This document shows, one piece after another, positions 1-13,440 of a stretch of 64,000 nucleotides of DNA. Every line of letters begins with the position of its first letter. Positions within the stretch are counted from its first letter, which is position 1. Both the position numbers and the translations under genes were made by a program. This DNA comes from Neelides folsomi (taxonomy: Eukaryota > Arthropoda > Collembola > Neelipleona > Neelidae), in assembly GCA_034687125.1 (NCBI GenBank), contig JAQGBZ010000188.1:1-64000 (forward strand). Reading direction: 5' to 3'. Below the pieces are notes generated by a model, which did not search any database, was not told the origin of the DNA, and was given only the letters and a program-made list of their open reading frames with translations.

Positions 1-77
1 TTCATTTCTTTCTTTTCAACTTTAATTTTACGATTGGTTAATCGATTTGTTTTATTATTTTAATTTATTTTATATAT

Positions 78-171
78 ATTTTTAATTCTGGTTTATATTT
101 ATATTAGGTTAGGTTAGGTTTGATTATTTTTGAATTCTAGTTATTATTTATATTATGTTAGGTTAGATTAA
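78..171. repeat. Imperfect tandem duplication with TTAGG-like cores
   Basis: Two adjacent copies of an AT-rich segment of about 45-48 bases, near 78-122 and 124-171. Each has a GAATTCT/TAATTCT-like start, a run of TTATATTTATATTA type, and a TTAGGTTAGGTT core; the second copy is shorter in the core. TTAGG is the usual arthropod telomere unit, but only two or three units are present, so this is a local duplication and not a telomere. Confidence 0.5.
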
Positions 172-789
172 GAAGAATGCTTTTCTATTTGGACATTTGG
201 CTTTTAATGTGTTTATTAAAAGGCAACAACTCTAGATCGCTTTACCATTTTCTGCCTATACACACACATGATTAATAAAACTTTAACTATTCATAACTTT
301 TTTATTTTACACGAGCGACGCAAACTAACTTGTTTTTTGCCTATTGTAAGTTCAGCATTGAGAGATGAAGGAGAAGGATCTCAACTTTAACTTGCGATTG
401 TGGATGATATAATGAATGTTAATGTTTACACAAGTATCAGTATTAATATATCTACAATAATATAGTACCTAGGTAGGTAGATAGAAAAGAGTTATATGTA
501 GTATGTGTATGTATATAATAAAATAACTATTAAATCAACACTAGATCTTTGCATTTACATAATAAATAAAATACATGGAGTACATGGTCACTTTCGCTTA
601 TTTGCATTTTTCCATGAAGAGTTGCTGGCTCATCTTTACTTTGAAGAACTTGTTAGAATGATTTAAATTAAACGCATACTGAGGAGGAAATCTAATTTAT
701 GTGTTTTGGTAGAATTGAGAGAAGGGTCTAAAATACGACAACTGACCAAATTCCTTAATATTTCACATTGATTACTTATAATACCTAAA

Positions 790-1304
790 ATGAGAATTTT
801 AGTTTTGATTCTTTTCGCACTTCTGTTTCTGACTGCAAATGGCGGATTAAGAGACAGATTTAATAATTTTTTTGGATTAAACAAAAAGAATGAAACTTCG
901 ACCACATCTTCAACGGTAGGAACAACAACAGAAGCTCCTAAATTAACACCTTCGACTACAAGTTCTAATTCAGCAGGTAAAACGATCACAAATATGTATT
1001 TATTCTATTAATTATAAATAATTACAAATAAAATTAAAATGTCAAAAAGTTGAAACAGTATATAACACTATTGTGCGCCTTTATGTAATTTGTGCTGATA
1101 CTTCATTTGTTTAATTTGATCAATTAATTATATACTTTGCAATATAAAATACATTAATTATGTTAACTATTCTTTGTGTGATTTCCTACAGAGACGTGTT
1201 GGTGGACACCATGTAAGAGCAGATGTCCTGCATCAGCTACAGTTAAAGACGCAATGATTTGCGATGCCAATTCTTACAAGTTCTCCTGCTGCTCTTCTTC
1301 ATGA
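790..1304 (+). CDS. Small secreted cysteine-rich peptide
   Basis: Two-exon gene, exons 790-976 and 1192-1304, giving 99 residues. Residues 1-18 (MRILVLILFALLFLTANG) are a strong signal peptide. A basic and polar stretch follows, then a Ser/Thr-rich linker at about residues 35-61 of the kind that is O-glycosylated. The second exon codes a compact C-terminal module with six cysteines in the order C-X3-C-X3-C, then a single C, then CC just before the stop. The intron starts GTAAAA and ends TTTCCTACAG, and the frame is continuous across it. The number of cysteines would suit three disulphides, as in many defence or signalling peptides, but I recognise no family. Reading only the first exon would end at 1011 and lose all the cysteines. 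Secretion is inferred from sequence; function is unknown. Confidence 0.7.
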
Positions 1305-1782
1305 CCTAGTTACAAATATAGAATGCACACAAGCATCCTATTGTGATAAGTGATAAACATGCATTATTTTAAGAATGAATTTTTCCTGAAATTTTTCTAG
1401 CTATAATTTACGTTTTTGAGTAATGATCTTAACATATTTAAGTAATTATTATTTTTTTCAAATTTTAATTAATGATTCCTTTTTTATGCATTTTAAATCA
1501 AAATGTTGTAACATTTTTGTATTTTATTGATTTAACAATGATGATAAAGATGAACAAATTTTATATTGGCTTTGACAAAATTAGAGTATTTATTTAGAAA
1601 TTAATTGTAATTAAAAGTATGAAGTGGATTACAGTACGCACAATTTGTCATCTATGATAAATATCCTTTATTTGCAAAATTACAAAAAATAAAAACTATT
1701 TAGATATGTAAAAGATGTAAAATTAACATCAAAAAAATGAGATGGAATATAATAATTTGATTATATCAGATTTTCATAAAAT

Positions 1783-1993
1783 TCTTAATGAGGATTGTTT
1801 GTTTGTTAATCTCTTCATTGCATATTGTGAGACATGAAAAACTCTTGCATTTGCTCTAGAGTAAATTTCATCCCATGAAAAAAAACATGAACGTTCTTCA
1901 GTTTCGATTGCCCACTTATCCCCTGAATCGGATGAGTTGTACCACGAACCACCAGCGATCACTACAATAGAAACACTTGTAATATCTCCAACC
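1783..1993 (-). other. Possible orphan terminal exon, unknown gene
   Basis: On the minus strand an open frame of about 70 codons follows a good polypyrimidine acceptor (TTGTTTTTTAG at about 1994-2004) and ends in TGA. Its translation is rich in Ser, Trp and charged residues, with segments such as GDKWAIETEERS. I found no convincing upstream exon between here and the 3' end of GPATCH3; a short ORF near 2170-2270 with a GTAAAA donor joins it only in a different frame. It could be the last exon of a degraded gene or a chance ORF. Confidence 0.2.
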
Positions 1994-2787
1994 TAAAAAA
2001 CAATTAATTAATATATGTAAAAAAAATAACAAATTTGTAAGTAAAAATTAAAATTAAACATAGGCCGCACTGCATTGCATAGTAATTTAATAAGATACAG
2101 AAAAAAATACTTCATCGTAAACGCCCTACATATTGTATTTAACAAATTGGTAAATAATAAAATTGAAATTGATCAATTTTACCAGGAATAAAATGAACGG
2201 ACACGGACGGGACGGAGCCCTTCCACATGAAAAGAGGACAATGAACGTGTAATTTATGAATTACCATCTATTAGGGATCATTATCATATGTTTATATATT
2301 AAATACTTGGGACGGTTAAAGATTAATAATCCAAAACTATAATATATTGTAAGTATTAAACTTTAATTAAATATATAACGGTTTTATTAATTCAAATATA
2401 AATGCATAATACGCATTATGTATAAATATGTCTGTAGGAAAGTGATTGATATTTTAAAGCAAAAAAATGTCAGATGTTTATCTTTTTTAGATTCACAGTG
2501 TTAGTACATTAGCATTATGCATATATCTATACTACAATGAATGTAAAATATATTCAATCGAGAATAATAATATACGAAATGCTTATTTTTGTTTATTAAT
2601 TGAAATCAGCTGTTAATATTATATTTATAACGTTTATTATTTCGAAAAACCTTTTTACTTAATAAAATATTTATTAAAAATTTAAAATGAGTAATTTATG
2701 AATGTATTATAAAATTATCACATTTAGTTTGTTTGTTATTGTATGTAAGTTTTCAGATTATTCAAATACTAATTATTGAATGTATGA
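1994..2787. other. Intergenic, AT-rich, no supported gene
   Basis: Mostly A/T with scattered short ORFs. It contains a small GC-richer island at about 2190-2240 but no coding signal that I can support. It includes the 3' flank of GPATCH3. Confidence 0.5.
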
Positions 2788-4599
2788 CTATTCATGACCT
2801 TTAGCTGACCGATATCTCTTCACAAATAAAGGAGCATTTGATCTCAACAATGGTTCTTGCCTATCTAAATCATCCATAGAGTCGTAAATCGTTCCAATAA
2901 CAATTCGCCCATCTTCATTTTTTCCAAATGGGTCGAGTCTTCTCTTATTTCCCTTTGTACTCCCGAAAACGAGCTTCTCTCCATAAAATCCCAAGCCGCC
3001 CTTGTCGCGCGGATGCTTTCCGTCATTGTCCAATGCATCAGGAATTCCCAAAGATGATTTTCCAAGACCTTTCCCTTCCTTCCAACCTTGTTTCTCCATC
3101 ACCTTCCTCCCTATCCCTCTTGTAAACTTTTCAAATTGACCAATTTGCTCATTTCCGGTAGAAGTTGACGGAGACGGAGATCTTCGAGTAAATACGGAAG
3201 AAGACTCTCCTTGTTTAAATCTCGCTGATTTCCGCATTTCCATAAAATCTCTTGCATCTTTGTCTCCTCCTCCTAAAAATTCAATAGTTTATTTTTAAAT
3301 GGTTTTAATAAAAATATAAGTAATCAAAAAGCATAGTTTGAAACGTAGTCCTTGTGCTCAAATCCTTATTAATAAATTATCATTGAATCTCACCTTCAAC
3401 ATAATATCCTTCCATATCTACATCCAAGTCATCTGCGGTTTGTTCGTCGAATCCTCCTTCTTCCAATTCATGCCAAAATTGAGCATCAGTATACCAGACA
3501 ATTCCAGGGCCGCCCTTTTCCCATACAACTTCGATTTCTTCTTCATAAAGCCTTTCTTTCGTTCTTTCTTGACTAGTAACATCATTGTGGAGAGCTTCGT
3601 GCCTTTCCCATTCTTCGCAATTGTCTTTATCATCGTCATCTTCTTCATAGGCCTCACCCTTTGAATAAAATTAAATTAAATGTAAAAAGATTCAAAAGAC
3701 AATACGAACTACTCACTAAACTACTTCTATCATACTAAAATTAATTCAATATGAATCTATCAATTTTACCGTTTCGGAGTTTTCAGGATCCGGATCAGTT
3801 GAAGGTGGAACAATTTTGGTTGAAGGGATATCTGTTATTAAATGGCCTCTTCCTGTGACAGCTTCCTCGTCTTCACTCTCTTCTTTATCAGATGCCGTCG
3901 AAGTATTGTAATCATAAGGAACATTACTGTACTTCTTATAGCGCCTAAATTACATAAAAATTTAGTTAAAATCAATATAAATACAAAAATGACTACATTC
4001 TACAGATCAAAAAATATTTTTAAATATGTCATAACTGTGATTTCATACCTTCCTTTCGGAAATTGAATTCCCAATTTTTTTATAAGACTTGGTGGAAGTT
4101 TGCATTGGGAAATAAGTGTGAGAAAATTTGAATTTGGAGTTCCAACATTTCCTTTTGGCAATGCTCTTGGAGGTCGAAGTTCCCTACTGAATCTTTTGAT
4201 ATCGTCATCGGATGTGATTTTGATTCTTGATATTAAACATTTTGAATGAAGATCATTTCCTTCTCTGTCCACCCAAAACTTCCCGTGATACTTTTTAATA
4301 AAAGTTGACAAGTGAGATTCATCTGAAAATCTTACTAAGCCACACAATGTTTTGAACTGCTTTTCACTATTTTCACTCACACTTTTTTGTGTTTCAAGTG
4401 AATTTTCAGCATCGTCTTCAGTTTTAGCCTCTGATTTAATTACGCTAATAATTTGAGGTCGATGGCGAAAGTGAAAGCAATCGAATTGATCACTTTCTAT
4501 AAATACAGAAAAGTAATTTCTAAGATCGGAAGAATGAAAAGAATGTGGAATATTACACACGAGGCTATAGCACTTCCCTTGTTGTTCTACAAAATCCAT
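2788..4599 (-). CDS. GPATCH3: G-patch domain protein GPATCH3
   Basis: Four exons on the minus strand: 4599-4049, 3944-3770, 3658-3394 and 3272-2788; 491 residues, close to the vertebrate length of about 525. The N-terminus has the RRM-like fold typical of GPATCH3, with a CFHFRHRP motif near residue 45. The middle carries the acidic conserved block with EWERHEALHNDVTSQERT and YTDAQFWHELEEGGFDEQTA. The G-patch lies at about residues 382-425 (FTRGIGRKVMEKQGW, then GKGLG and KHPRDKGGLGFYGEKL). G-patch proteins usually bind RNA and activate DEAH helicases; vertebrate GPATCH3 is reported in nuclear regulation and antiviral signalling, which cannot be assumed here. All splice phases close. It is head-to-head with PEX6, with 733 bases between the start codons. 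Confidence 0.93.
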
Positions 4600-5332
4600 T
4601 TCGATTGAGTAATTTGTATAAATAACTAATATTGAAAATGTTTAATCGAACCATTAATCATTTTAAACTTCAGTAATTTTGTATAATATTTTTATATTTT
4701 TCTTTTGCAAAAGCAGTAAGAAGTATCGTAAAATCATAACTAGCGGTTGATTAAAGATTGATAGACATACATGATATTGTAATGTCGTATACAACCCCTA
4801 TATTGAAAACATTGACATTGCGGCATTAACTTTATAATGAATGTTTAATTAATTAATCAAATAGACATAATCTTATATATAACAGAGATTTAATGTTGCA
4901 ATTATTTAACAAGTAAAAATTCCCCATTAAAAATACTTGAAATCCCAATAAAAGTCTTTAGGAAGGATCTTATCTCACTAAAAAGAGAGATTATATTCAA
5001 AAACAAAAATATCGACACTTTCATGAATTCTTTACTTTTTTAAGATTTTATTTTACTTCCTCCAAGAGAAATATTTTGTGATATTTATTTTTGCTTCACT
5101 AACTGCATTATTAACTTCTCACTTCCTTTATCTCTCTTCAAAGTTTCAACTTTATACAAGTAAGTTTGTGCTAAACTTGATCGTATAAAATACAATGCAC
5201 TATTTTTACATTTCTAATATACAGTATATTTCATAATGAATAATGATAATATTTTTAGACTCATCAATGGAGAAACGTCTCGACTGATTTTATACAAAGT
5301 TTTGGAATAGCACATTCATGAAGTCGTAGGAA
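4600..5332. promoter_or_regulatory. Shared head-to-head promoter region, GPATCH3/PEX6
   Basis: The 733 bases between two divergent start codons. It is AT-rich, with no obvious TATA box near either start. The right part (about 5090-5330) looks like PEX6 5' UTR and may hold an untranslated first exon. Divergent housekeeping genes at this spacing often share a promoter; that is inference. Confidence 0.35.
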
Positions 5333-8815
<3,483 letters not shown>

Positions 8816-8928
8816 TCGACTTTAACATATACAACCATATTTAATAGTAGAATATGCTTAAGGTGTATTGTTTAGTTGCTCATCTTCTCACGACTACTGA
8901 TTGCACTGGAAGCTTAACTGATAAACCT

Positions 8929-9486
8929 GGGAAGACCATAAAGCATCTAAAACAATAGCATCTAAGTATTAAAACATCTAAAACTAAAGCATCGACGTAT
9001 ATAAGGATCAATGTATAAAAGGATATTTAAATCCGTGTACCTTTTTGACCGTTCCATTCCAATCACATAGAACGTGAATGACTGGTGGGTAAATTATATA
9101 AGAGAAATGACAGAGGTGTATAACTATTGCATACAAATTGACAGTTCTACAATATATAATTTTATCTTTTCATAAAATAAAATAGTAATAAACATATTTG
9201 GCAGTACTATGTAATTAATTCATCTGTCAATAAGTTTACTAATGTCTGTAGCTTTCACAAACATTAAATACTCGTCATTTAGATACTATTGTCATTCGAG
9301 CAAAAAATCAATGGCTTATGGCCTTATGGCTTATGGCCTTCGATCCTTATATACATCGATGCTTCTATACTTCGATCCTTTAATGTTTAGATGCTTTAGT
9401 ATGTTGATCCTTATGTGTATGTAGATCCTATAGTTTTAGATGGAAATGTTTCGATGCTATTGTATTCGATGGATTAGGGAGTTCCC
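8929..9486. mobile_element. Non-autonomous MULE/foldback-like DNA transposon
   Basis: A 558-bp element with inverted ends. The left end starts GGGAAGACC and the reverse complement of the right end starts GGGAACTCC. The arms stay alignable for over 60 bases: CATCTAAAACAATAGCATCT on the left matches CATCGAATACAATAGCATCG on the inverted right. Both arms are built from degenerate direct repeats of GCATCTA and GGATCGA type, so much of the element can fold back on itself. It is flanked by a perfect 9-bp duplication, GATAAACCT, at 8920-8928 and 9487-9495. A 9-bp target duplication is typical of Mutator-like and foldback elements. There is no transposase ORF, so it must have been moved in trans. It lies between PEX6 and the Gly/Ser-rich gene pair. 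Confidence 0.75.
9311..9340. repeat. Two exact tandem copies of a 15-bp unit inside the element
   Basis: The unit ATGGCTTATGGCCTT occurs at 9311-9325 and again at 9326-9340 without mismatch. It lies at the inner edge of the right arm of the 8929-9486 element and adds to the foldback-like architecture. Confidence 0.8.
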
Positions 9487-9592
9487 GATAAACCTCAATC
9501 AGCAGCGTTGTTATAGATACATTAAATAATATATTTGATCTAGTCAGTCATCTATTCAGCAATGTTAATTCATTTAAACTAAAATTTAAAAA

Positions 9593-9600
9593 TATATAAA
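9593..9600 (+). promoter_or_regulatory. TATA box for the 9671 gene
   Basis: TATATAAA followed by AGGG, 71-78 bases before the ATG at 9671. This leaves a 5' UTR of about 40-45 bases if transcription starts some 30 bases downstream, near 9620-9630. It lies just to the right of the transposon-like element. Confidence 0.55.
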
Positions 9601-9670
9601 AGGGTTAAATTTACAAGTATAGTACAATATTTTTTAATAAATATTATCCTAGTATAATTAAATCAAAGAC

Positions 9671-10108
9671 ATGTCTTCAGTAAAAAGTTCAAACAGCGGA
9701 GGAAGCGAAGGAAGTGGAAAAAGTGGTTACGGATATGGATCGGCAACTTCTTATGGTGGAAGCTCTTCATATGGTGGTGGATCCGATTACGGGGATTCTT
9801 ACAAGAAATCCAAGTCGAAGGCAAGTTCAACCAAGAGCTCCAAACCCCAAAATACCAACTGTGCAGTGATGATGGTTTATCCAGCTTGCCCATTTACTGT
9901 TGGAGGTGGAAACATTCCAATGTTGTACAAAATCCCGAAAGTCTATGGAAAAGGATTGAAAAAGGCTAGAGTGGGGTACGGATCTTATCCAGGATACAGT
10001 GGATATGGAAGCGGAAGTTACGGAGGATACAGTGCCATTGGTTCAGGCGAAAAAGGCTCTGGATCGCCTTCAAAAAGTAAATCTAACGAAGCTTCTGAAT
10101 ATGATTAA
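9671..10108 (+). CDS. Gly/Ser/Tyr/Lys-rich low-complexity protein, copy 1
   Basis: Intronless ORF of 145 residues with its own TATA box upstream. It has no signal peptide or membrane segment. The N-terminal arm (1-60) is made of S, G, Y and K repeats such as SYGGSSSYGGGSDYGDSY. A short ordered-looking core at about 61-100 holds NTNCAVMMVYPACPFTVGG and a Lys-rich patch. The C-terminal arm (about 105-145) is again GYGSY-like and ends in SPSKSKSNEASEYD. It is paralogous to the next gene: both have low-complexity arms around a core with N-x-C, M-x-YP-x-C and T-x-x-G. The composition suggests a disordered, possibly phosphorylated or condensate- or fibre-forming protein. I recognise no family. Being intronless, it may be a retrocopy or a naturally single-exon family. 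Confidence 0.75.
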   Translation: MSSVKSSNSGGSEGSGKSGYGYGSATSYGGSSSYGGGSDYGDSYKKSKSKASSTKSSKPQNTNCAVMMVYPACPFTVGGGNIPMLYKIPKVYGKGLKKARVGYGSYPGYSGYGSGSYGGYSAIGSGEKGSGSPSKSKSNEASEYD

Positions 10109-10600
10109 ATTATTAAATTATCTACATTAATTAATCATTCAAAAATTGAATAAAGTGGATTTTAATTTTATTTAAAATACAAATCAAATGGTTGAATATG
10201 TCATCTCACATCTTATAAATATAAGTATTTATTATTCGAGCATTTTTATTAATAATGATGTAGTTTTAAATATTTATTTATTTATTACATAACATAATCT
10301 ACCTGTCCATGAAATTCATAAAAATCTACTAATATTATATTAGTTAAAAACGCATAATCCTTTCGATAAAACATCAGTCGTAAAAATTGTCAATTATTAG
10401 AAGAGAGATACAGCGGTAAAGGTAAAGGATTCATTATTATTATTGGAGAAGCAAAGTTGTGACACTTGTTGACATAGATAGAGAATCTACTAACATAGAT
10501 TAAAAAATATAAGTGACTCGATCCAAAATAATTTTTAAAAAAACCAAAAAAGTAATGTGAAGAGGCAAGTAAGGAATTGGGTATCTCGAATAACATCAAA

Positions 10601-10987
10601 ATGTCAGATACAGGTGCAGAAGAAAAAGGATCCGGTGGATCTGGTGGATCGGGATCGGGATCAGGATCAGGCAGTGGGGGATCTTCCGCCGAAGGATCGG
10701 CAGGAGCCTCAGGATATTCAGGCTACAGTTATCCTTACAGCTACGGCTACCCGTCAAAGAAAGGCGGAAAGAAAAACGGAAACAACTTTTGTTTCATGCC
10801 GTATTATCCTTGCTGCGGATGGACCCCAACACCAGCCGGATTCTTCTTTGTTTATTGGAACCAAAACAATAAGAACGGTTCTACAGGGAGCAAAAGCAGA
10901 TCGAGGTCAAAGTCCGCTTCGGGTTATTATTCCTACGGAGGAGGAAGTTCAAAATCTAAGAGTAAATCTGGATCCAGTCCATTTTAA
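10601..10987 (+). CDS. Gly/Ser/Tyr/Lys-rich low-complexity protein, copy 2
   Basis: Intronless ORF of 128 residues starting at the first ATG in frame (MSDTGAEEKGS); the frame extends upstream only through non-ATG codons. The N-terminal arm is nearly pure GS repeat (about residues 9-35), then a Tyr-rich stretch GYSGYSYPYSYGYPS. The core at about 58-82 has NNFCFMPYYPCCGWTPTPAG, matching in order the core of the gene at 9671. The C-terminal arm is SR/SK-rich (KSRSRSKS, SKSKSKSGS) and resembles RS domains in composition. No signal peptide. It sits 492 bases after its paralogue on the same strand. Function unknown; the pair is probably a local duplication. Confidence 0.75.
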   Translation: MSDTGAEEKGSGGSGGSGSGSGSGSGGSSAEGSAGASGYSGYSYPYSYGYPSKKGGKKNGNNFCFMPYYPCCGWTPTPAGFFFVYWNQNNKNGSTGSKSRSRSKSASGYYSYGGGSSKSKSKSGSSPF

Positions 10988-12186
10988 GTTTTTTTAAAAA
11001 TTTAAGTCACTTCATATACATGAAATGGATACATCCAAACATTTGTAATAAATAAATATCACTTGCTTAATTAGGCATTAATTAAATGTAACATGTTTAC
11101 TTTTTTGTACTCGTACTCACACACAGACCTTTTATAGTCACATGATGATTTAAAATTAAGTAAAAGTTTATAAGCGTTTCTTAATTGAAAATTCTATGAT
11201 TAGGTCCATTTTGTACATACCTAACATTATTAAGTATTTTGGCATTTGCTGTATTTTCCCTAGACATTCCTTTTGTACAAGGGCAAGTTCAATAACAAAT
11301 AGTTTTCACTTCAACTGTAAACTGAAAATAGCAAAGAATGCCTACAATACACTCACATTGTCGGTTCCGTCTATGATTTGGTCCGTAATACTCCGATAGA
11401 AGTTTCTGGTTGCTATTTGTATTTTGCACACACTCATAGGCAAAGTTACATATCCTATTATATACATCACACGATCTCATCCAAAGAGTTTGTCTTTGTA
11501 TTGTTTCAATATGCAAATTGTGCTATTTGCTAACAACTCGCCGGGAGTTAAAGTATCTAAAAGTAGCAAAACCGCATTAAAAAATTGGCCGATTGCTAAA
11601 AGGAGAAAACCCAAAGTTGACAATTTTCCATTTCATCAGATAAAAATCTTATTAAGATTGTCTTAAGCTTGCTTAAATGACAATTAAAAGTTAAGTCTAG
11701 GAAGTACTAAGTGATGAAGTTTCCAACTTCAAATGAATATAAAAGCAACGTGTTTAGCCTAAACCGTTTAGGTATAATACCTACACTAATATTCTAGGAT
11801 AAATCTGGGATGTGTAAATGTAGCATAAATAAAATAATGTTAGGAGATGATGATCATAATACTGATGATCATCTCATCTTTAAATGATGATCTCTTCCTC
11901 AATGATAACGATTTAATGATCATCATTTTCCTCCTCAGAGAAGTTAAGTGATTTGATGCAGGGTAAAGAGAGAAGGCCATCTCACACTAAAAGTTCGAGT
12001 GAGGTTCTACGTGTCTAAATAAAGCTCCTTTGGACTCTTCATCTTCTCTCGTCGTCTTGTCCTGGTCGTCCTCGCAGTCCGTCGCGGCTCCTCGTCACCG
12101 ATCCACAAAATCTGATCAGCTTCCCAGCGTCGGTTACGCTCACTTTGGAGATATTCCTCCTCGTCGATCCGCATTCACCACTTACA
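10988..12186. other. Intergenic and adenylate kinase 5' region
   Basis: No supported gene. A 75-codon minus-strand ORF at 11289-11516 contains several Cys and ends at a good GTGAGTG donor but has no partner exons. An imperfect inverted repeat rich in ATGATCATC lies at 11842-11935. The GC-richer last 200 bases (about 11970-12186) look like the promoter and 5' UTR of adenylate kinase. Confidence 0.5.
11842..11935. repeat. Imperfect inverted repeat with ATGATCATC motifs
   Basis: AGGAGATGATGATCAT at 11842-11857 faces ATGATCATCATTTTCCTCCT at 11916-11935, and GATGATCATCTCATC lies between them. The arms pair except for a small loop. It could form a hairpin. It lies upstream of adenylate kinase; its role is unknown. 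Confidence 0.45.
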
Positions 12187-13003
12187 ATGGCCGATCATAA
12201 CGCGAACAGAGCAGAGGTTCGGAACATACAATATTTTTACTATACAATTTATGTAACTACAATTTTGGTTCATTCTTTACTTAATTTTTCATTTATTGTA
12301 GCTTTTAGAGGGAATGAAGCAAAATAAGACCCCTGTCTTCTGGGTGCTTGGCGGGCCGGGCTCTGGAAAGGGAACTCAATGTGCTATGCTGGTCGAAAAG
12401 TACAAGTTTGTCCACCTCAGCTCGGGAGATCTCTTGAGGGAAGAAGTGTCCGGTGAGAGCGACATCGGGAAGTTAATCCAAGGAGTGATGGCCAAGGGAG
12501 AACTCGTTCCAAGACACATTGTACTTGAGCTCATTAAGAACGCCATGGTGAAGAGACTGCCTTCAGCAGCAGGGTTTTTAATCGACGGCTACCCGAGGGA
12601 AATCCCTCAAGCTGAAGAATTTGAAGAACAGGTAAAATACTTTTGGAGTAGATTAAAACCCGAATTTAGGATTTTTTTAATGTTTTATGATTGTAATAAC
12701 TTTTTGTTATTTATTATTTAGATTGCTCCTTCAAGTCTCATCATCTATTTTGACTGTTCTGACGATACGATGTTGGGCCGGCTTTTGAAACGAGCTCAGA
12801 CTTCAGGGCGATCTGATGACAATGAGCTAACAATAAAGAACAGGATTGACACCTTCCATCAAGTTTCAGAGCCAGTCATGAAGAAGTACGCAGAAAAAGT
12901 GGCGACGATCCCGGCCGAGACATCGACGGATCAAATCTTTGCAGCTTGCTGTGTAGAAGTCAATAAAACCCTCGCAGCTGCAGGTAAAGAAGTCCCTGCG
13001 TAA
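12187..13003 (+). CDS. AK1: Adenylate kinase, isoenzyme 1 type
   Basis: Three exons, 12187-12216, 12302-12631 and 12722-13003; 213 residues against about 194 in vertebrate AK1, because of a short N-terminal addition. It catalyses ATP + AMP = 2 ADP in the cytosol. Visible motifs are the P-loop GGPGSGKGT (residues 27-35), the AMP-binding region HLSSGDLLREEV and GELVPRHIVLELI, the FLIDGYPRE motif, and the lid region RLLKRAQTSGRSDDNELTIKNRI. The lid is the short form of the cytosolic class. GFLIDGYPRE and SSGDLLR point to AK1 more than to UMP/CMP kinase. Splice phases are all zero. A polyadenylation-like AATAAA lies about 100 bases after the stop. The gene is tail-to-tail with prolyl 4-hydroxylase alpha. 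Confidence 0.95.
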
Positions 13004-13440
13004 AAAACCTCCTCCACGACAAATTGAAACAAACTACAAAATGGAATTCTCTATTAGTAATTTAAATCAAGTGAAAATTTGCAAGGTCTAAAAACCGCCA
13101 TTGTGGTCCCTACAATAAATATAAAAATCCTCTTTCAAGTAAAAATTCATATATATGTGATGCAATGGATATACTACCAAAAATAATTGTTTAAATACTA
13201 TATAGCCAACTGTATCTAGACGTTCAGATTCCATTTTTCCAATATGTATTCAAAGAATGCCAATGATTGGAGAGAAATAATATAAGCTTCAGTGAAACTC
13301 TCGTGATTTTAATTTCATGTTGCCTGTCTTTATTTCTCAATACTTCACATTAACTTATTCATCTTTACATTTCCATAAAATTAATTAAGATTACAACTTG
13401 CAACATAAATATTCAGTCCACTTTTTTATAAAAATGACGT

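Noticed and set aside
105-171. TTAGG repeats as a telomere
   Set aside because: Only two or three units inside a local AT-rich duplication, with ordinary genes to the right.
11289-11516. Minus-strand Cys-containing ORF with GTGAGTG donor
   Set aside because: Upstream frame is closed by a stop except through a weak AATAG acceptor, and no partner exon was found.
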